DNA of 64,000 nt from positions 310,001 to 374,000 of the forward strand of contig OMPR01000008.1 of assembly GCA_900313015.1 (NCBI GenBank), written 5' to 3'. Under the pieces are notes generated by a model. The model saw only the letters and a program-made list of their open reading frames with translations. It had not been told where the DNA came from and did no database searches. The translations under genes and the position numbers were made by a program. The DNA is from Rhodobacteraceae bacterium EL53. GTDB lineage: Bacteria; Pseudomonadota; Alphaproteobacteria; Rhodobacterales; Rhodobacteraceae. This document shows positions 8,055 to 16,575 of the stretch, one piece after another. Every line of letters starts with the position of its first letter. The first letter of the stretch is position 1.

Positions 8055-8798
8055 ATGATGATATATCCGACTATGGAGCTCCAGAAGGGGCGTTGTGTGA
8101 CGCTTGACAAGGGGCGTTTGGATTCAGCCATGCTGTGGCATGTGGATCCAGTCGAAACAGCCCGCGGGTTTGCCGCGGCGGGGGCCGAATGGATGCACAT
8201 CACTGACTTCGATGCAATCGAAGGTGAAGATGGCAATGCAGAACTGATTGAAGAGATCATTCGGTCCGCAGGCATCCCTGTTCAGCTGGGTGGCGGAATG
8301 CGCAGCCGCGAAGCGATTGAACATTGGATCGACAAAGGCGTAGGCCGGGTGGTCGTTGGAACGCTTGCGGCGCGTGATCCAGAGCTGATCAAAGAGCTGG
8401 CGAAACACCACCCGGATCAGATCGTTCTGGCAGTTGACGTATGGCAGGGGCAAGTCATGACCGAGGGCTGGCGGTCGTCCAGCGCCTTTACCCCTGAGGC
8501 GTTTATCGAAGCCTTTTCGGATGCGCCGTTTGCTGCAATTATCGTGACCGATATCGACAGTGACATGGAAGATGTCGAAGCGCAGCTGGGGCTGATCGCG
8601 GGGGTTGCCGAAAAGGCGAAATCACCTGTGGTTGCAAGCGGTGTGGTGCGTTGTGTCGATGATATTTCGCGTCTGACTTACATCCCGAACATTGCTGGTG
8701 TTCTTGTCGGTCGTGCGTTGTATCGCAAAACTGTGGATCTGGCCGAAGCTTTGGCCGTTGCACAGCCAGGCCCAGAGCCAGTGGCTGAGTTGCAGTAA
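8055..8798 (+). CDS. HisA/HisF-like TIM-barrel protein (HisA paralogue)
   Basis: HisA isomerises ProFAR in histidine synthesis. This 247-residue protein keeps the HisA barrel: phosphate loop VQLGGGMRS, second phosphate loop VVVGTLAARDPE, second catalytic Asp region LAVDVWQGQVMTEGW, and the C-terminal VASGVVRCVDD and VLVGRALY. The strand-1 catalytic Asp (normally PAIDL) is Glu8 in PTMELQ, and the active-site loop after it (CVTLDKGRLDSAMLWHVDP) differs from housekeeping HisA. It is encoded alone between acpP and fabF, not with his genes. It is probably a paralogue with changed or lost activity rather than hisA proper. The ATG at 8055 has GAGGA 8 bases upstream. Confidence 0.85.
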   Translation: MMIYPTMELQKGRCVTLDKGRLDSAMLWHVDPVETARGFAAAGAEWMHITDFDAIEGEDGNAELIEEIIRSAGIPVQLGGGMRSREAIEHWIDKGVGRVVVGTLAARDPELIKELAKHHPDQIVLAVDVWQGQVMTEGWRSSSAFTPEAFIEAFSDAPFAAIIVTDIDSDMEDVEAQLGLIAGVAEKAKSPVVASGVVRCVDDISRLTYIPNIAGVLVGRALYRKTVDLAEALAVAQPGPEPVAELQ

Positions 8799-8880
8799 CA
8801 GGGCTGGAAAAACATCTGATCAGGGAGAAAATGCGATTTTTTGCCTGATTTCCGGGCCACTGGCAGAAAAGTGCTAGGGT

Positions 8881-8914
8881 CAAGGGGGCCGTTGCTCTTG
8901 CCCCCGAGCCCTTG
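8881..8914 (+). promoter_or_regulatory. GC-rich hairpin in the fabF leader
   Basis: CAAGGG (8881-8886) and CCCTTG (8909-8914) enclose G-rich and C-rich runs that can pair, about 47 bases before fabF. It could be a leader structure or a terminator-like element after the HisA paralogue; no T-run follows. Confidence 0.35.
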
Positions 8915-8961
8915 GCCGGGGTATGAGCATTTCCTAAATGCAAGCAGGCAAGAGGGCAGTC

Positions 8962-10227
8962 ATGCGCAGAGTAGTTGTAACCGGTCTTGGGTTGGTCACT
9001 CCGTTGGCCAGTGGGGTCGAGGAGAGCTGGTCACGGCTGCTGGACGGGCAGTCCGGTGCAGGCCCGATCACATTGTTCGATACCGAAGCATCGGGCGTAA
9101 CCACAACCTATGCGTGCGAAGTGCCGCGTGGGGATGGCACTGAGGGCACGTTCAATCCAAATGAGTGGATGGCGCCAAAAGAGCAGCGTAAAGTTGATGA
9201 TTTCATCCTTTATGGCGTTGCTGCTGCCGAGATGGCCTGTCGCGACGCCGATTGGATGCCGGAAGACGAAGAATCACGCATTCGCACGGGGGTGATGATC
9301 GGGTCCGGAATTGGGGGATTGGGGTCGATTGCCGACACCGCCAACCTGATCCGGGATCGTGGCCCACGTCGGGTGTCTCCGTTCTTTATTCCGGGCGCAC
9401 TGATCAACCTTATCTCGGGTCAGGTTTCGATCAAGTTTGGCTTTAAAGGTCCGAACCATTCTGTCGTGACTGCCTGTTCCACAGGTGCGCATGCGATTGG
9501 GGATGCGAGCCGGTTGATCAAATTGGGCGATGCGGATGTTATGATTGCTGGCGGTGGGGAAGGTGCCATTTGTGAGATTGGCATTGCTGGTTTCAACGCA
9601 TGCAAGGCACTGTCGACCAAATACGCGGATGATCCCAAAGCTGCGAGCCGCCCCTATGACACTGACCGAGACGGGTTTGTCATGGGCGAAGGCGCGGGGA
9701 TTGTCGTGTTGGAAGAATACGAACATGCGAAAGCACGTGGTGCCAAGATTTATGCCGAAGTGCTGGGCTATGGTATGTCAGGCGATGCGTATCACATTAC
9801 AGCCCCGGCTGAAGATGGGGATGGCGCAGAGCGTTCGATGCGCGCAGCGCTGCGCAGTGCAGGTCTGGAACCATCGGATGTGGATTATATCAACGCGCAT
9901 GGGACATCGACCATGGCGGATACCATTGAGTTGGGCGCTGTAGAGCGTATGTTGGGCGATCACGCCGCAAATACCACGATGTCGTCGACAAAATCTGCGA
10001 CGGGACACCTGCTGGGTGCTGCTGGCGCGATTGAGGCAATCTTTTCGATCCTCGCTATTCGGGATCAGGTGGCGCCACCTACAATCAACTTGGATAATCC
10101 GGCAGTTGAGACGGCTTTGGATTTGGCCCCGAATGCAAAACGCGAGCGCAAGATTGATGTGGCCCTGTCCAATTCATTTGGATTTGGTGGCACCAATGCC
10201 AGTGTGATCTTCGGGAAGGCCGACTAA
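8962..10227 (+). CDS. fabF: 3-oxoacyl-ACP synthase II
   Basis: FabF condenses acyl-ACP with malonyl-ACP. The 421-residue product has the Cys-His-His triad: Cys172 (VTACSTGAHAIG), His313 (NAHGTSTMAD) and His349 (SATGHLLGAAGA). The ATG at 8962 follows AGAGGGCA and gives the canonical MRRVVVTGLGLVTPLA. The stop codon directly abuts the mltG start. fabF-mltG next to the GTA cluster is an arrangement common in Rhodobacterales. Confidence 0.98.
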   Translation: MRRVVVTGLGLVTPLASGVEESWSRLLDGQSGAGPITLFDTEASGVTTTYACEVPRGDGTEGTFNPNEWMAPKEQRKVDDFILYGVAAAEMACRDADWMPEDEESRIRTGVMIGSGIGGLGSIADTANLIRDRGPRRVSPFFIPGALINLISGQVSIKFGFKGPNHSVVTACSTGAHAIGDASRLIKLGDADVMIAGGGEGAICEIGIAGFNACKALSTKYADDPKAASRPYDTDRDGFVMGEGAGIVVLEEYEHAKARGAKIYAEVLGYGMSGDAYHITAPAEDGDGAERSMRAALRSAGLEPSDVDYINAHGTSTMADTIELGAVERMLGDHAANTTMSSTKSATGHLLGAAGAIEAIFSILAIRDQVAPPTINLDNPAVETALDLAPNAKRERKIDVALSNSFGFGGTNASVIFGKAD

Positions 10228-11382
10228 ATGTGGCGCAGTCTCGCCTCGAACATGCTGAGTGTTTTGGCGGTTGGCATGTTTCTTTGTGCCGGGCTGATCC
10301 TTTGGGGTAAGTCACAGTATACCGATGCCGGTCCGCTGGAGTCTGCAATTTGCCTGCGGGTTGAGCGCGGGTCGAACCTGTCAAAGGTAAGCAAGAAGCT
10401 AGAAGAGCAGGGTGCTGTTACGAGCGGCGCGATCTTTCGGCTTGGAGCGGACTATAGTGACAAAGCAAGTCGGTTGAAGGCTGGCAGTTTCTTGGTGGTT
10501 GAGGGGGCCTCGATGGAGGCCATCGTCGATGAAATCACACGCGGTGGTGCCAGCACCTGTGGAACCGAAATTGTTTATCGGATTGGCGTAACGCGGTCTC
10601 AGACACTGATCCGGGAGCTGGATCCTGTCACTCAGAAGTTCGTGGAATTGGCATCGTTCAACCCTGCCGAGGGGGACGCGCCTGCGGCTTATGCTGAAAA
10701 GCGCGCTGAACCAGATACGCGGTATCGGATTGCGATGGCTGAGGGGGTGACCTCTTGGCAGGTTGTGGAAGCGCTGAAGGCGATGGATGTGCTGAAAGGT
10801 GATGTCGCAGATATTCCGAAAGAAGGTCTGTTGGCACCCGATAGCTATGAGGTGACGCCGGGAACAATGCGCACCGCTGTTTTGGCGGAGATGCAAGAAA
10901 AACAAGAGTTGCTGGTCAATGCGATTTGGGAAGGACGTCCCGACGGTTTACCGCTGGAATCTGCGGAAGAAATGCTGGTGCTGGCGTCGATCATCGAAAA
11001 GGAAACTGGGGTTCCTGAGGAGCGCCGTCAGGTTGCCAGCGTCTTTGTTAACCGCTTGAACCAGGGGATGAAGCTGCAGACGGATCCGACAGTGATTTAT
11101 GGTATTACAAAGGGGCGCTCCATTTTGGGGCGTGGGCTGCGGCGCAGTGAATTGCGGCGGATCACACCTTGGAATACCTATTTGATCAACGGTTTGCCGC
11201 CGACACCAATCGCCAACCCTGGGAAGGCAAGTTTGGAAGCTGCGGTCAATCCGGACGAGACGGATTTCGTGTTCTTTGTGGCTGATGGAACAGGTGGCCA
11301 TGCGTTCGCCGAGACATTGCAAGAGCACAATCGTAACGTTGCAAAGTGGCGAGAGATCGAAGCGCAACGGAACAACAACTGA
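10228..11382 (+). CDS. mltG: Endolytic peptidoglycan transglycosylase MltG (YceG-like)
   Basis: MltG cuts nascent glycan strands at the inner membrane and limits their length. The 384-residue protein starts with a membrane anchor (residues ~8-27), then LysM-like and YceG domains. The catalytic Glu257 lies in LASIIEKETGVPEE, followed by FVNRLNQGMKLQTDPTVIYG, the family hallmark. Its ATG follows the fabF TAA with no gap, so the two are translationally linked. MltG is commonly found near fatty-acid genes. Confidence 0.95.
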   Translation: MWRSLASNMLSVLAVGMFLCAGLILWGKSQYTDAGPLESAICLRVERGSNLSKVSKKLEEQGAVTSGAIFRLGADYSDKASRLKAGSFLVVEGASMEAIVDEITRGGASTCGTEIVYRIGVTRSQTLIRELDPVTQKFVELASFNPAEGDAPAAYAEKRAEPDTRYRIAMAEGVTSWQVVEALKAMDVLKGDVADIPKEGLLAPDSYEVTPGTMRTAVLAEMQEKQELLVNAIWEGRPDGLPLESAEEMLVLASIIEKETGVPEERRQVASVFVNRLNQGMKLQTDPTVIYGITKGRSILGRGLRRSELRRITPWNTYLINGLPPTPIANPGKASLEAAVNPDETDFVFFVADGTGGHAFAETLQEHNRNVAKWREIEAQRNNN

Positions 11383-11389
11383 ACACGAG

Positions 11390-11417
11390 GGGCGGGTCTT
11401 TGGATCCGCCCTTTTTC
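11390..11417 (+). terminator. Intrinsic terminator after mltG
   Basis: A 9-bp GC-rich stem with one wobble (11390-11398 with 11403-11411) is followed by five T. It separates the fabF-mltG unit from the GTA cluster. Confidence 0.88.
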
Positions 11418-11482
11418 GTTTCGGTGTTAGGAATTTGTTAATGTTACCGGACGCTTAGGTGTTGCGTGTGGTGCGGAAAATC

Positions 11483-11511
11483 TTGACTCTGCGCACGGTC
11501 TAAGCTATAAG
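11483..11511 (+). promoter_or_regulatory. Sigma70-like promoter of the GTA cluster
   Basis: TTGACT (11483-11488) and TATAAG (11506-11511) are separated by exactly 17 bases. They lie 107 bases before the proposed g1 start and after the mltG terminator. This is the best promoter match seen ahead of the cluster. GTA transcription in Rhodobacter is known to need extra activators, which cannot be seen here. Confidence 0.6.
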
Positions 11512-11535
11512 TGTTGTCATGCTAGAAGAAGTGGG

Positions 11536-11572
11536 CGACGGCCGCAGGATACCCTCCTGTCGGTCGTTTTTT
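11536..11572 (+). terminator. Terminator-like hairpin in the GTA leader
   Basis: Arms 11536-11549 and 11555-11566 pair over 11 bp with small bulges (CAGGA/TCCTG at the top, CGAC/GTCG at the base). Six T follow at 11567-11572. It lies between the predicted promoter and g1, so it would act as an attenuator unless read through. Confidence 0.55.
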
Positions 11573-11618
11573 GTTTCTCTCGTGCGGAGATCACTCATGC
11601 ATGAGGTCAACGGGCAAC

Positions 11619-11963
11619 ATGACATTGATTACCCCGGAAGAGCGGATTTCTGAAACGGCTGGTTTGCTCCGGTCTCTTGAGGAGTCCATTCGCCATCTGC
11701 GGCAAATGGCGGAAGACTTGCGCCGACAGATCAAGGCCGGGGAGGATGCAGACCTTGCTGGGTCCGGCAAGCAATTGGGTCAGGTAGAGGGCCTGATCCG
11801 AAACTGTCAAAAAGTGGAGACGAGTTTTGTTGAACAACATAACAAACAAGCCGGGATTGCTCAGGGTGGGTACGCACTCGACCTGGACAAAGCCCGATTT
11901 GAGGTCGGGTGCAGGTTGGCTCGCCTCCGCACCTGCTGCAGTAAGAGAGACGTTTCTAACTGA
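11619..11963 (+). CDS. GTA gp1, small terminase subunit-like protein
   Basis: The 114-residue product is mainly a helical coiled coil (SLEESIRHLRQMAEDLRRQI and VEGLIRNCQKVETSFVEQHN) ending in GYALDLDKARFEVGCRLARL. This end resembles the first gene product of Rhodobacterales GTAs, thought to be the small terminase that hands DNA to the packaging motor. The start is uncertain: ATGs occur at 11601 and 11619, neither with an ideal ribosome binding site. The gene overlaps g2 by over 90 bases in another frame, so the cysteine-rich last residues may be only frame run-out. Confidence 0.7.
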   Translation: MTLITPEERISETAGLLRSLEESIRHLRQMAEDLRRQIKAGEDADLAGSGKQLGQVEGLIRNCQKVETSFVEQHNKQAGIAQGGYALDLDKARFEVGCRLARLRTCCSKRDVSN

Positions 11964-13242
11964 GATTGGGGAGGGGGGGCTTTGTGCCCTCCCTTTCCTT
12001 TTTGAGTTCTGGGCGATGCCGCATCAGCTGCCTCCGGAGGCGGATTGGCGGTCTTGGGTAATCATGGGGGGACGCGGCGCGGGAAAAACGCGTGCGGGGT
12101 CGGAATGGGTTCGGTCGATGGTTGAGGGAAGTCTTCCCTTAGAGGAGGGCAAGGCGAAGCGGGTCGCGTTGATTGGCGAAACCTATGACCAGGTGCGCGA
12201 TGTCATGGTTTTCGGTGATAGTGGCATAATGGCGTGCAGCCCACCGGACCGGCGACCGACTTGGAAGGCGGGTGAACATAAGTTGATTTGGCCGAATGGG
12301 GCCGAGGCCAAGGCCTTTTCTGCGCATGATCCCGAAGGGTTAAGAGGGCCGCAGTTTGATGCCGCCTGGGTCGATGAACTGGCGAAGTGGAAAAAGGCCA
12401 GAGACACCTGGGATATGTTGCAGTTTTCGTTGCGGTTGGGGGATCAGCCGCGTGTGTGTGTGACGACAACACCGCGCAATGTTGGCGTGTTAAAGGATTT
12501 GCTGGCGTCGCCTTCGACGGTGACGACCCATGCTGCGACAGAAGCCAACCGCGCGAATTTGGCGGCCTCGTTTCTGGAAGAGGTACGGGTGCGGTATGCG
12601 GGGACGCGATTGGGACGGCAGGAGCTGGATGGGGTGTTGTTGGCGGATGCTGATGGTGCGTTGTGGAATTCGCAAGATCTAGAAGACGTCCGTTTGAAAG
12701 AGGCACCCAAGATGGATCGCGTGGTTGTGGCGCTTGATCCTGCTGTGAGTTCTGGTTCTGCGGCGGATGAGTGCGGGATTGTGGTGGTGGGTGCGCAATT
12801 GCAGGGGCCGCCACAGGACTGGCGCGGATTTGTTCTGGCGGACCGCACTGTACAGGGTGTTGGCCCGGCCGGGTGGGCACGTGCCGCAATTGCAGCGATG
12901 GATGAGTTCAATGCAGAGCGATTGGTTGCAGAGGTGAACCAAGGTGGACAACTGGTCGAGGAGGTTGTGCGGCAGGTGGACCCATTGGTGCCGTTTAAGG
13001 CTGTTCATGCCTCGCGCGGTAAGGCGGCACGGGCGGAACCTGTGGCAGCGCTGTATGAGCAGCGTAGGGTGCGCCATGTGGGGGGACTGGCTGATCTGGA
13101 GGAACAGATGTGTCAGATGACATCACGTGGGTACGAGGGGCAAGGATCGCCGGATCGCGTGGATGCGCTGGTTTGGGCTTTGCATGAATTGATGATTGCA
13201 CCAGCGGCGCAATTCAAACGGCCACGTATCCGATCGCTGTAA
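11827..13242 (+). CDS. GTA gp2, large terminase subunit
   Basis: The packaging motor threads DNA into the GTA head and cuts it. Walker A is GGRGAGKT (residues 81-88 from the TTG at 11827), Walker B VDEL (182-185), and the RNase-H-like nuclease begins at VALDPAVSSG (Asp304). The start is not certain. The frame opens with TTG at 11827; a GTG at 11866 would remove 13 residues, and both overlap g1. The conserved region starts near residue 28. GTA terminases package random host DNA, so sequence-specific cleavage is not expected. Confidence 0.93.
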   Translation: MLNNITNKPGLLRVGTHSTWTKPDLRSGAGWLASAPAAVRETFLTEIGEGGLCALPFLFEFWAMPHQLPPEADWRSWVIMGGRGAGKTRAGSEWVRSMVEGSLPLEEGKAKRVALIGETYDQVRDVMVFGDSGIMACSPPDRRPTWKAGEHKLIWPNGAEAKAFSAHDPEGLRGPQFDAAWVDELAKWKKARDTWDMLQFSLRLGDQPRVCVTTTPRNVGVLKDLLASPSTVTTHAATEANRANLAASFLEEVRVRYAGTRLGRQELDGVLLADADGALWNSQDLEDVRLKEAPKMDRVVVALDPAVSSGSAADECGIVVVGAQLQGPPQDWRGFVLADRTVQGVGPAGWARAAIAAMDEFNAERLVAEVNQGGQLVEEVVRQVDPLVPFKAVHASRGKAARAEPVAALYEQRRVRHVGGLADLEEQMCQMTSRGYEGQGSPDRVDALVWALHELMIAPAAQFKRPRIRSL

Positions 13243-13360
13243 GTGTTGCCTAAGCACCGTACGCATTGTTTCCATAACCTGAACAATCTTAGCGGATAAC
13301 TCTTCTCAACAAGCCGAGCAGCCCATCGGGGACAGCGGCGAGCAGATAGGAGTATCAAGC

Positions 13361-14545
13361 ATGGTTTTTGATTTCTTGCGCCGTGGGACTGGGTCCGATG
13401 TGCCAGAAACGAAGGCAAGCGCAACGGGCCCTGTTGTGGCATGGCACAATGTGGGCCGTGTTGCATGGAGCCCGCGGGATGCTGTGTCGCTGACGCGGAC
13501 AGGGTTTTCTGGAAATCCAGTTGGGTTCCGGTCGGTTAAGTTGATTGCTGAAGCCGCCGCAGCGCTGCCCTTGGTCTTGCAGGATCAGGACCAGCGGTTT
13601 GATGTTCATCCTGTGTTGGCCCTGGTGAAACGACCGAATGCAGCACAGGGGCGCGCAGAGCTGCTGGAGGCGCTGTTCGGTCAGCTTTTGCTGTCAGGGA
13701 ACGGGTACATCGAAGCGGTTCAGGGCGAGGGCGGTTTGCCTTTGGAGCTGCATATATTGCGGTCGGATCGTATGGCGGTTGTGCCGGGCGCGGATGGTTG
13801 GCCGATTGCCTATGAATACACGGTTGGCGGCAAGAAACACCGATTTGATGCCAGTGGTGCGGTTTCGCCCATCTGTCATATCAAGAGCTTTCACCCGCAG
13901 GATGATCATTATGGCTTTGCGCCTATGCAGGCGGCGGCCATGGCGGTGGACGTTCACAATGCAGCCTCGCGGTGGTCCAAGGCGCTGTTGGATAATGCGG
14001 CGCGGCCTTCGGGGGCGTTGGTTTGGAAAGGGTCGGATGGCCAAGGGGTGATGGCTGAGGACCAGTTTCGACGTTTGAGTGACGAGATCGAGGCGAATTA
14101 TCAGGGCGCGCGCAATGCCGGGCGACCGATGGTTCTGGAGGGCGGTTTGGATTGGAAGCCAATGGGTTTCTCACCGTCAGATATGGAGTTTCAAAAGACA
14201 AAAGAAGCCGCTGCCCGTGAGATCGCGCTGGCCTATGGTGTTCCGCCTATGTTGCTGGGCATTCAAGGCGACGCGACCTATGCGAATTATCAAGAGGCCA
14301 ATCGGGCGTTTTATCGTCTGACGGTATTGCCCTTGGTGACGCGGGTGGCGGCGACGTTGTCGGAGTGGTTGTCTGAATTCTCTGGCGAGGTTGTCGAGCT
14401 AAAGCCAGATTTGGATCAAGTCCCGGCATTGTCCGCAGAGCGAGACGCCCAGTGGGCCCGTGTGGCGAAAGCAGATTTTCTGACGGATTCAGAAAAGCGG
14501 GCGTTGTTGGGACTACCAGCATTGGCGGCTGACGTTGATGGCTGA
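13361..14545 (+). CDS. GTA gp3, HK97-family portal protein
   Basis: The dodecameric portal is the DNA gate at the head vertex. The 394-residue product shows the HK97-portal pattern: FGQLLLSGNGYIEAV, ILRSDRMAVVPG, FHPQDDHYGFAPMQAAAMAV, and EIALAYGVPPMLLGIQGDATYANYQEA in pieces along residues ~100-330. The ATG at 13361 follows AGGAGTATCAAGC. A 118-base gap after g2 holds no evident gene or strong hairpin. Confidence 0.95.
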   Translation: MVFDFLRRGTGSDVPETKASATGPVVAWHNVGRVAWSPRDAVSLTRTGFSGNPVGFRSVKLIAEAAAALPLVLQDQDQRFDVHPVLALVKRPNAAQGRAELLEALFGQLLLSGNGYIEAVQGEGGLPLELHILRSDRMAVVPGADGWPIAYEYTVGGKKHRFDASGAVSPICHIKSFHPQDDHYGFAPMQAAAMAVDVHNAASRWSKALLDNAARPSGALVWKGSDGQGVMAEDQFRRLSDEIEANYQGARNAGRPMVLEGGLDWKPMGFSPSDMEFQKTKEAAAREIALAYGVPPMLLGIQGDATYANYQEANRAFYRLTVLPLVTRVAATLSEWLSEFSGEVVELKPDLDQVPALSAERDAQWARVAKADFLTDSEKRALLGLPALAADVDG

Positions 14546-14762
14546 TGGTCCCGGATACCCGCCCTTTGATTGTGCGCCCGGCCTGAGATTGGCAGCGCAT
14601 GAACGGGTCGCCCAAATCCAGCACGATAATCTCTGCCGGCGTTTGGATCGATTAGAAGAAATGATGGAGCGGTTGGAGCGTCGTTTGTGGCTGACGGTTT
14701 ACGGAGTTGTTGCTGGGATCTTTGCCCAGGCATTTCAATCCTTTTTGTCGGTTTCACCCTGA
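14538..14762 (+). CDS. GTA gp3.5, small membrane or accessory protein
   Basis: The 74-residue product has a coiled-coil middle (LCRRLDRLEEMMERLERRLW) and a hydrophobic C-terminal segment (LTVYGVVAGIFAQAFQSFL). It occupies the position of the small gene between portal and protease in Rhodobacterales GTAs. Its start at 14538 overlaps the last codons of g3. The role is unknown; the coiled coil plus membrane tail suggests an accessory factor rather than a virion part. Confidence 0.8.
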   Translation: MADGPGYPPFDCAPGLRLAAHERVAQIQHDNLCRRLDRLEEMMERLERRLWLTVYGVVAGIFAQAFQSFLSVSP

Positions 14763-14790
14763 CGTTTCATAGAGCTACGAGGAGTGTGCC

Positions 14791-15348
14791 ATGACTTTGG
14801 ACACCGGTTTGGAACATAAATTTGCACGGTTTGGGGACGGGTTGACCGTTTCGGATAAGGCCGTGATCGAAGGCTATGCAAGCCTGTTTGGTCAGACGGA
14901 CCAAGGTGGCGATTGCGTAGAAAAAGGCGCCTATTGCGTGTCTTTGAAATCGCTGGGTCATCGCGGGGAGCGTGTCAAAATGTTGTGGCAACATGACCCT
15001 GCCCAACCCATCGGGGTTTGGGATGAGGTGCGCGAAGACAGCAAGGGATTGTGGGTCAAAGGCCGGTTGCTGGAAAGCACCCAACGTGGGCGCGAGGCGG
15101 CGGCCTTGATACAGGCGGGGGCGATTGACGGGCTATCGATCGGGTACCGCACAAAGCGCGCGCGAAAGACTGACAAGGGCCAGCGGCTCTTGACCGAACT
15201 GGAGCTTTGGGAAGTCTCGTTGGTGACATTCCCGATGCTGCCCAGTGCGCGGGTGGCGGCAAAGGGATCTTTCTTGGAGCTTGAAGACACCTGGCGCCAG
15301 ATTGCTGAGGTGCTGACCGGTGCCCAGTTAGAAATGGCGCGTCGATAA
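14791..15348 (+). CDS. GTA gp4, HK97-type prohead protease
   Basis: The protease trims the capsid protein during head maturation. The 185-residue product has the herpes/HK97 protease fold with catalytic His68 (MLWQHDP) and Ser116 (DGLSIGYR), followed by ELELWEVSLVTFPMLPSA, the usual end of the core. A GGAGTG ribosome binding site precedes the ATG. It lies directly before the capsid gene, as in other tailed-phage head modules. Confidence 0.95.
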   Translation: MTLDTGLEHKFARFGDGLTVSDKAVIEGYASLFGQTDQGGDCVEKGAYCVSLKSLGHRGERVKMLWQHDPAQPIGVWDEVREDSKGLWVKGRLLESTQRGREAAALIQAGAIDGLSIGYRTKRARKTDKGQRLLTELELWEVSLVTFPMLPSARVAAKGSFLELEDTWRQIAEVLTGAQLEMARR

Positions 15349-15382
15349 CGCGCTGAACACTCACCCATAGAGGGATGTGCAG

Positions 15383-16561
15383 ATGAGCAAGACCGAGTTC
15401 TCGGCCTTGGCCGGAGAAGATGTGCCTTTGGTTCAAGAAATAAAGCAGGCCGTGTTTGGATTTGTAAGTGAGTTCAAGAGCTTTCAGTCCGAAGTGCAAG
15501 TTAAATTGAAACAGTCAGAAGAGCGAATGACCATGCTGGATCGTAAATCACAAATCGCGGCACGTCCGCACCTAGCCGCGAGTATTGACACCGGCGCGCC
15601 GCATCAAAAGGCGTTCAATTCCTACCTGCGATCAGGCGATGATGATGGGCTGCGCGGGTTGGAGCTGGAAGGCAAATCGCTGTCGACTGCGGTAAACAGT
15701 GACGGCGGTTATCTGGTCGATCCACAGACTGCGGATGTGGTGAAATCGGTTTTGAAATCGACCGCTTCGATCCGTTCGATTGCATCTGTTGTGAATGTTG
15801 AGGCGACGTCTTTTGACGTGCTCATTGATCATACGGATGTTGGTGCCGGGTGGGCGACCGAAGCCGGTCCTGCGGCGGAAACGGGCACCCCGTCTATTGA
15901 CCGGATTACCATCCCTTTGCACGAGCTGTCCGCATTGCCGAAGGCATCGCAGCGCCTGTTGGATGACAGTGCGTTTGATATTGAAAACTGGTTGGCAGAG
16001 CGGATCGCCGACAAGTTTGCCCGCGCTGAGGCCGATGCTTTTGTAAACGGTGATGGTGCGGACAAACCGCGTGGTTTCTTGAACCATCCAAAAGTTGAAA
16101 ACGACAGCTGGAGTTGGGGCAATCTCGGCTATGTGGCGACTGGGACGGCTGGCGGTGTGGACGGCGATGATATCGTTGGTCTGGTCTATTCGCTGGGCGC
16201 ACAATACCGCGCCAATGGTGCGTTTGTGATGAATTCTAAAACCGCAGGCGTTGTTCGTAAGCTGAAAGATGCGGATGGCCGTTTCTTGTGGTCGGATGGC
16301 CTGGCAGCGGCTGAACCTGCGCGTTTGATGGGTTATCCCGTCGTGATCGCTGAGGACATGCCCGATGTTGCGACCGATAGTTATTCCATTGCCTTTGGTG
16401 ATTTCAACGCGGGTTACACCGTTGCTGAACGCCCAGACCTGCGCATTTTGCGCGATCCGTTTAGCGCGAAACCTCATGTCCTATTTTACGCCACCAAGCG
16501 CGTTGGCGGTGACGTAAGCGATTTTGCTGCGATCAAATTGCTGAAATTCGGCACTGCGTAA
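15383..16561 (+). CDS. GTA gp5, HK97-fold major capsid protein
   Basis: The 392-residue product builds the GTA head. Residues ~1-65 are a helical scaffolding (delta) domain expected to be removed by gp4. The HK97-fold shell follows (AVNSDGGYLVDPQTADVV, ATEAGPAAETGTP, LPKASQRLLDD, EADAFVNGDGADKPRGFLNH, ending VSDFAAIKLLKFGTA). The ATG at 15383 has AGAGGGA 8 bases upstream. A long hairpin lies downstream before g6, which could set the capsid level apart from the later genes. Confidence 0.96.
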   Translation: MSKTEFSALAGEDVPLVQEIKQAVFGFVSEFKSFQSEVQVKLKQSEERMTMLDRKSQIAARPHLAASIDTGAPHQKAFNSYLRSGDDDGLRGLELEGKSLSTAVNSDGGYLVDPQTADVVKSVLKSTASIRSIASVVNVEATSFDVLIDHTDVGAGWATEAGPAAETGTPSIDRITIPLHELSALPKASQRLLDDSAFDIENWLAERIADKFARAEADAFVNGDGADKPRGFLNHPKVENDSWSWGNLGYVATGTAGGVDGDDIVGLVYSLGAQYRANGAFVMNSKTAGVVRKLKDADGRFLWSDGLAAAEPARLMGYPVVIAEDMPDVATDSYSIAFGDFNAGYTVAERPDLRILRDPFSAKPHVLFYATKRVGGDVSDFAAIKLLKFGTA

Positions 16562-16575
16562 GCGGTGTTGAAGGC

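Noticed and set aside
15632-16477. Minus-strand open frame opposite the GTA capsid gene
   Set aside because: Arg/His-rich shadow of a conserved capsid gene; no ribosome binding site.
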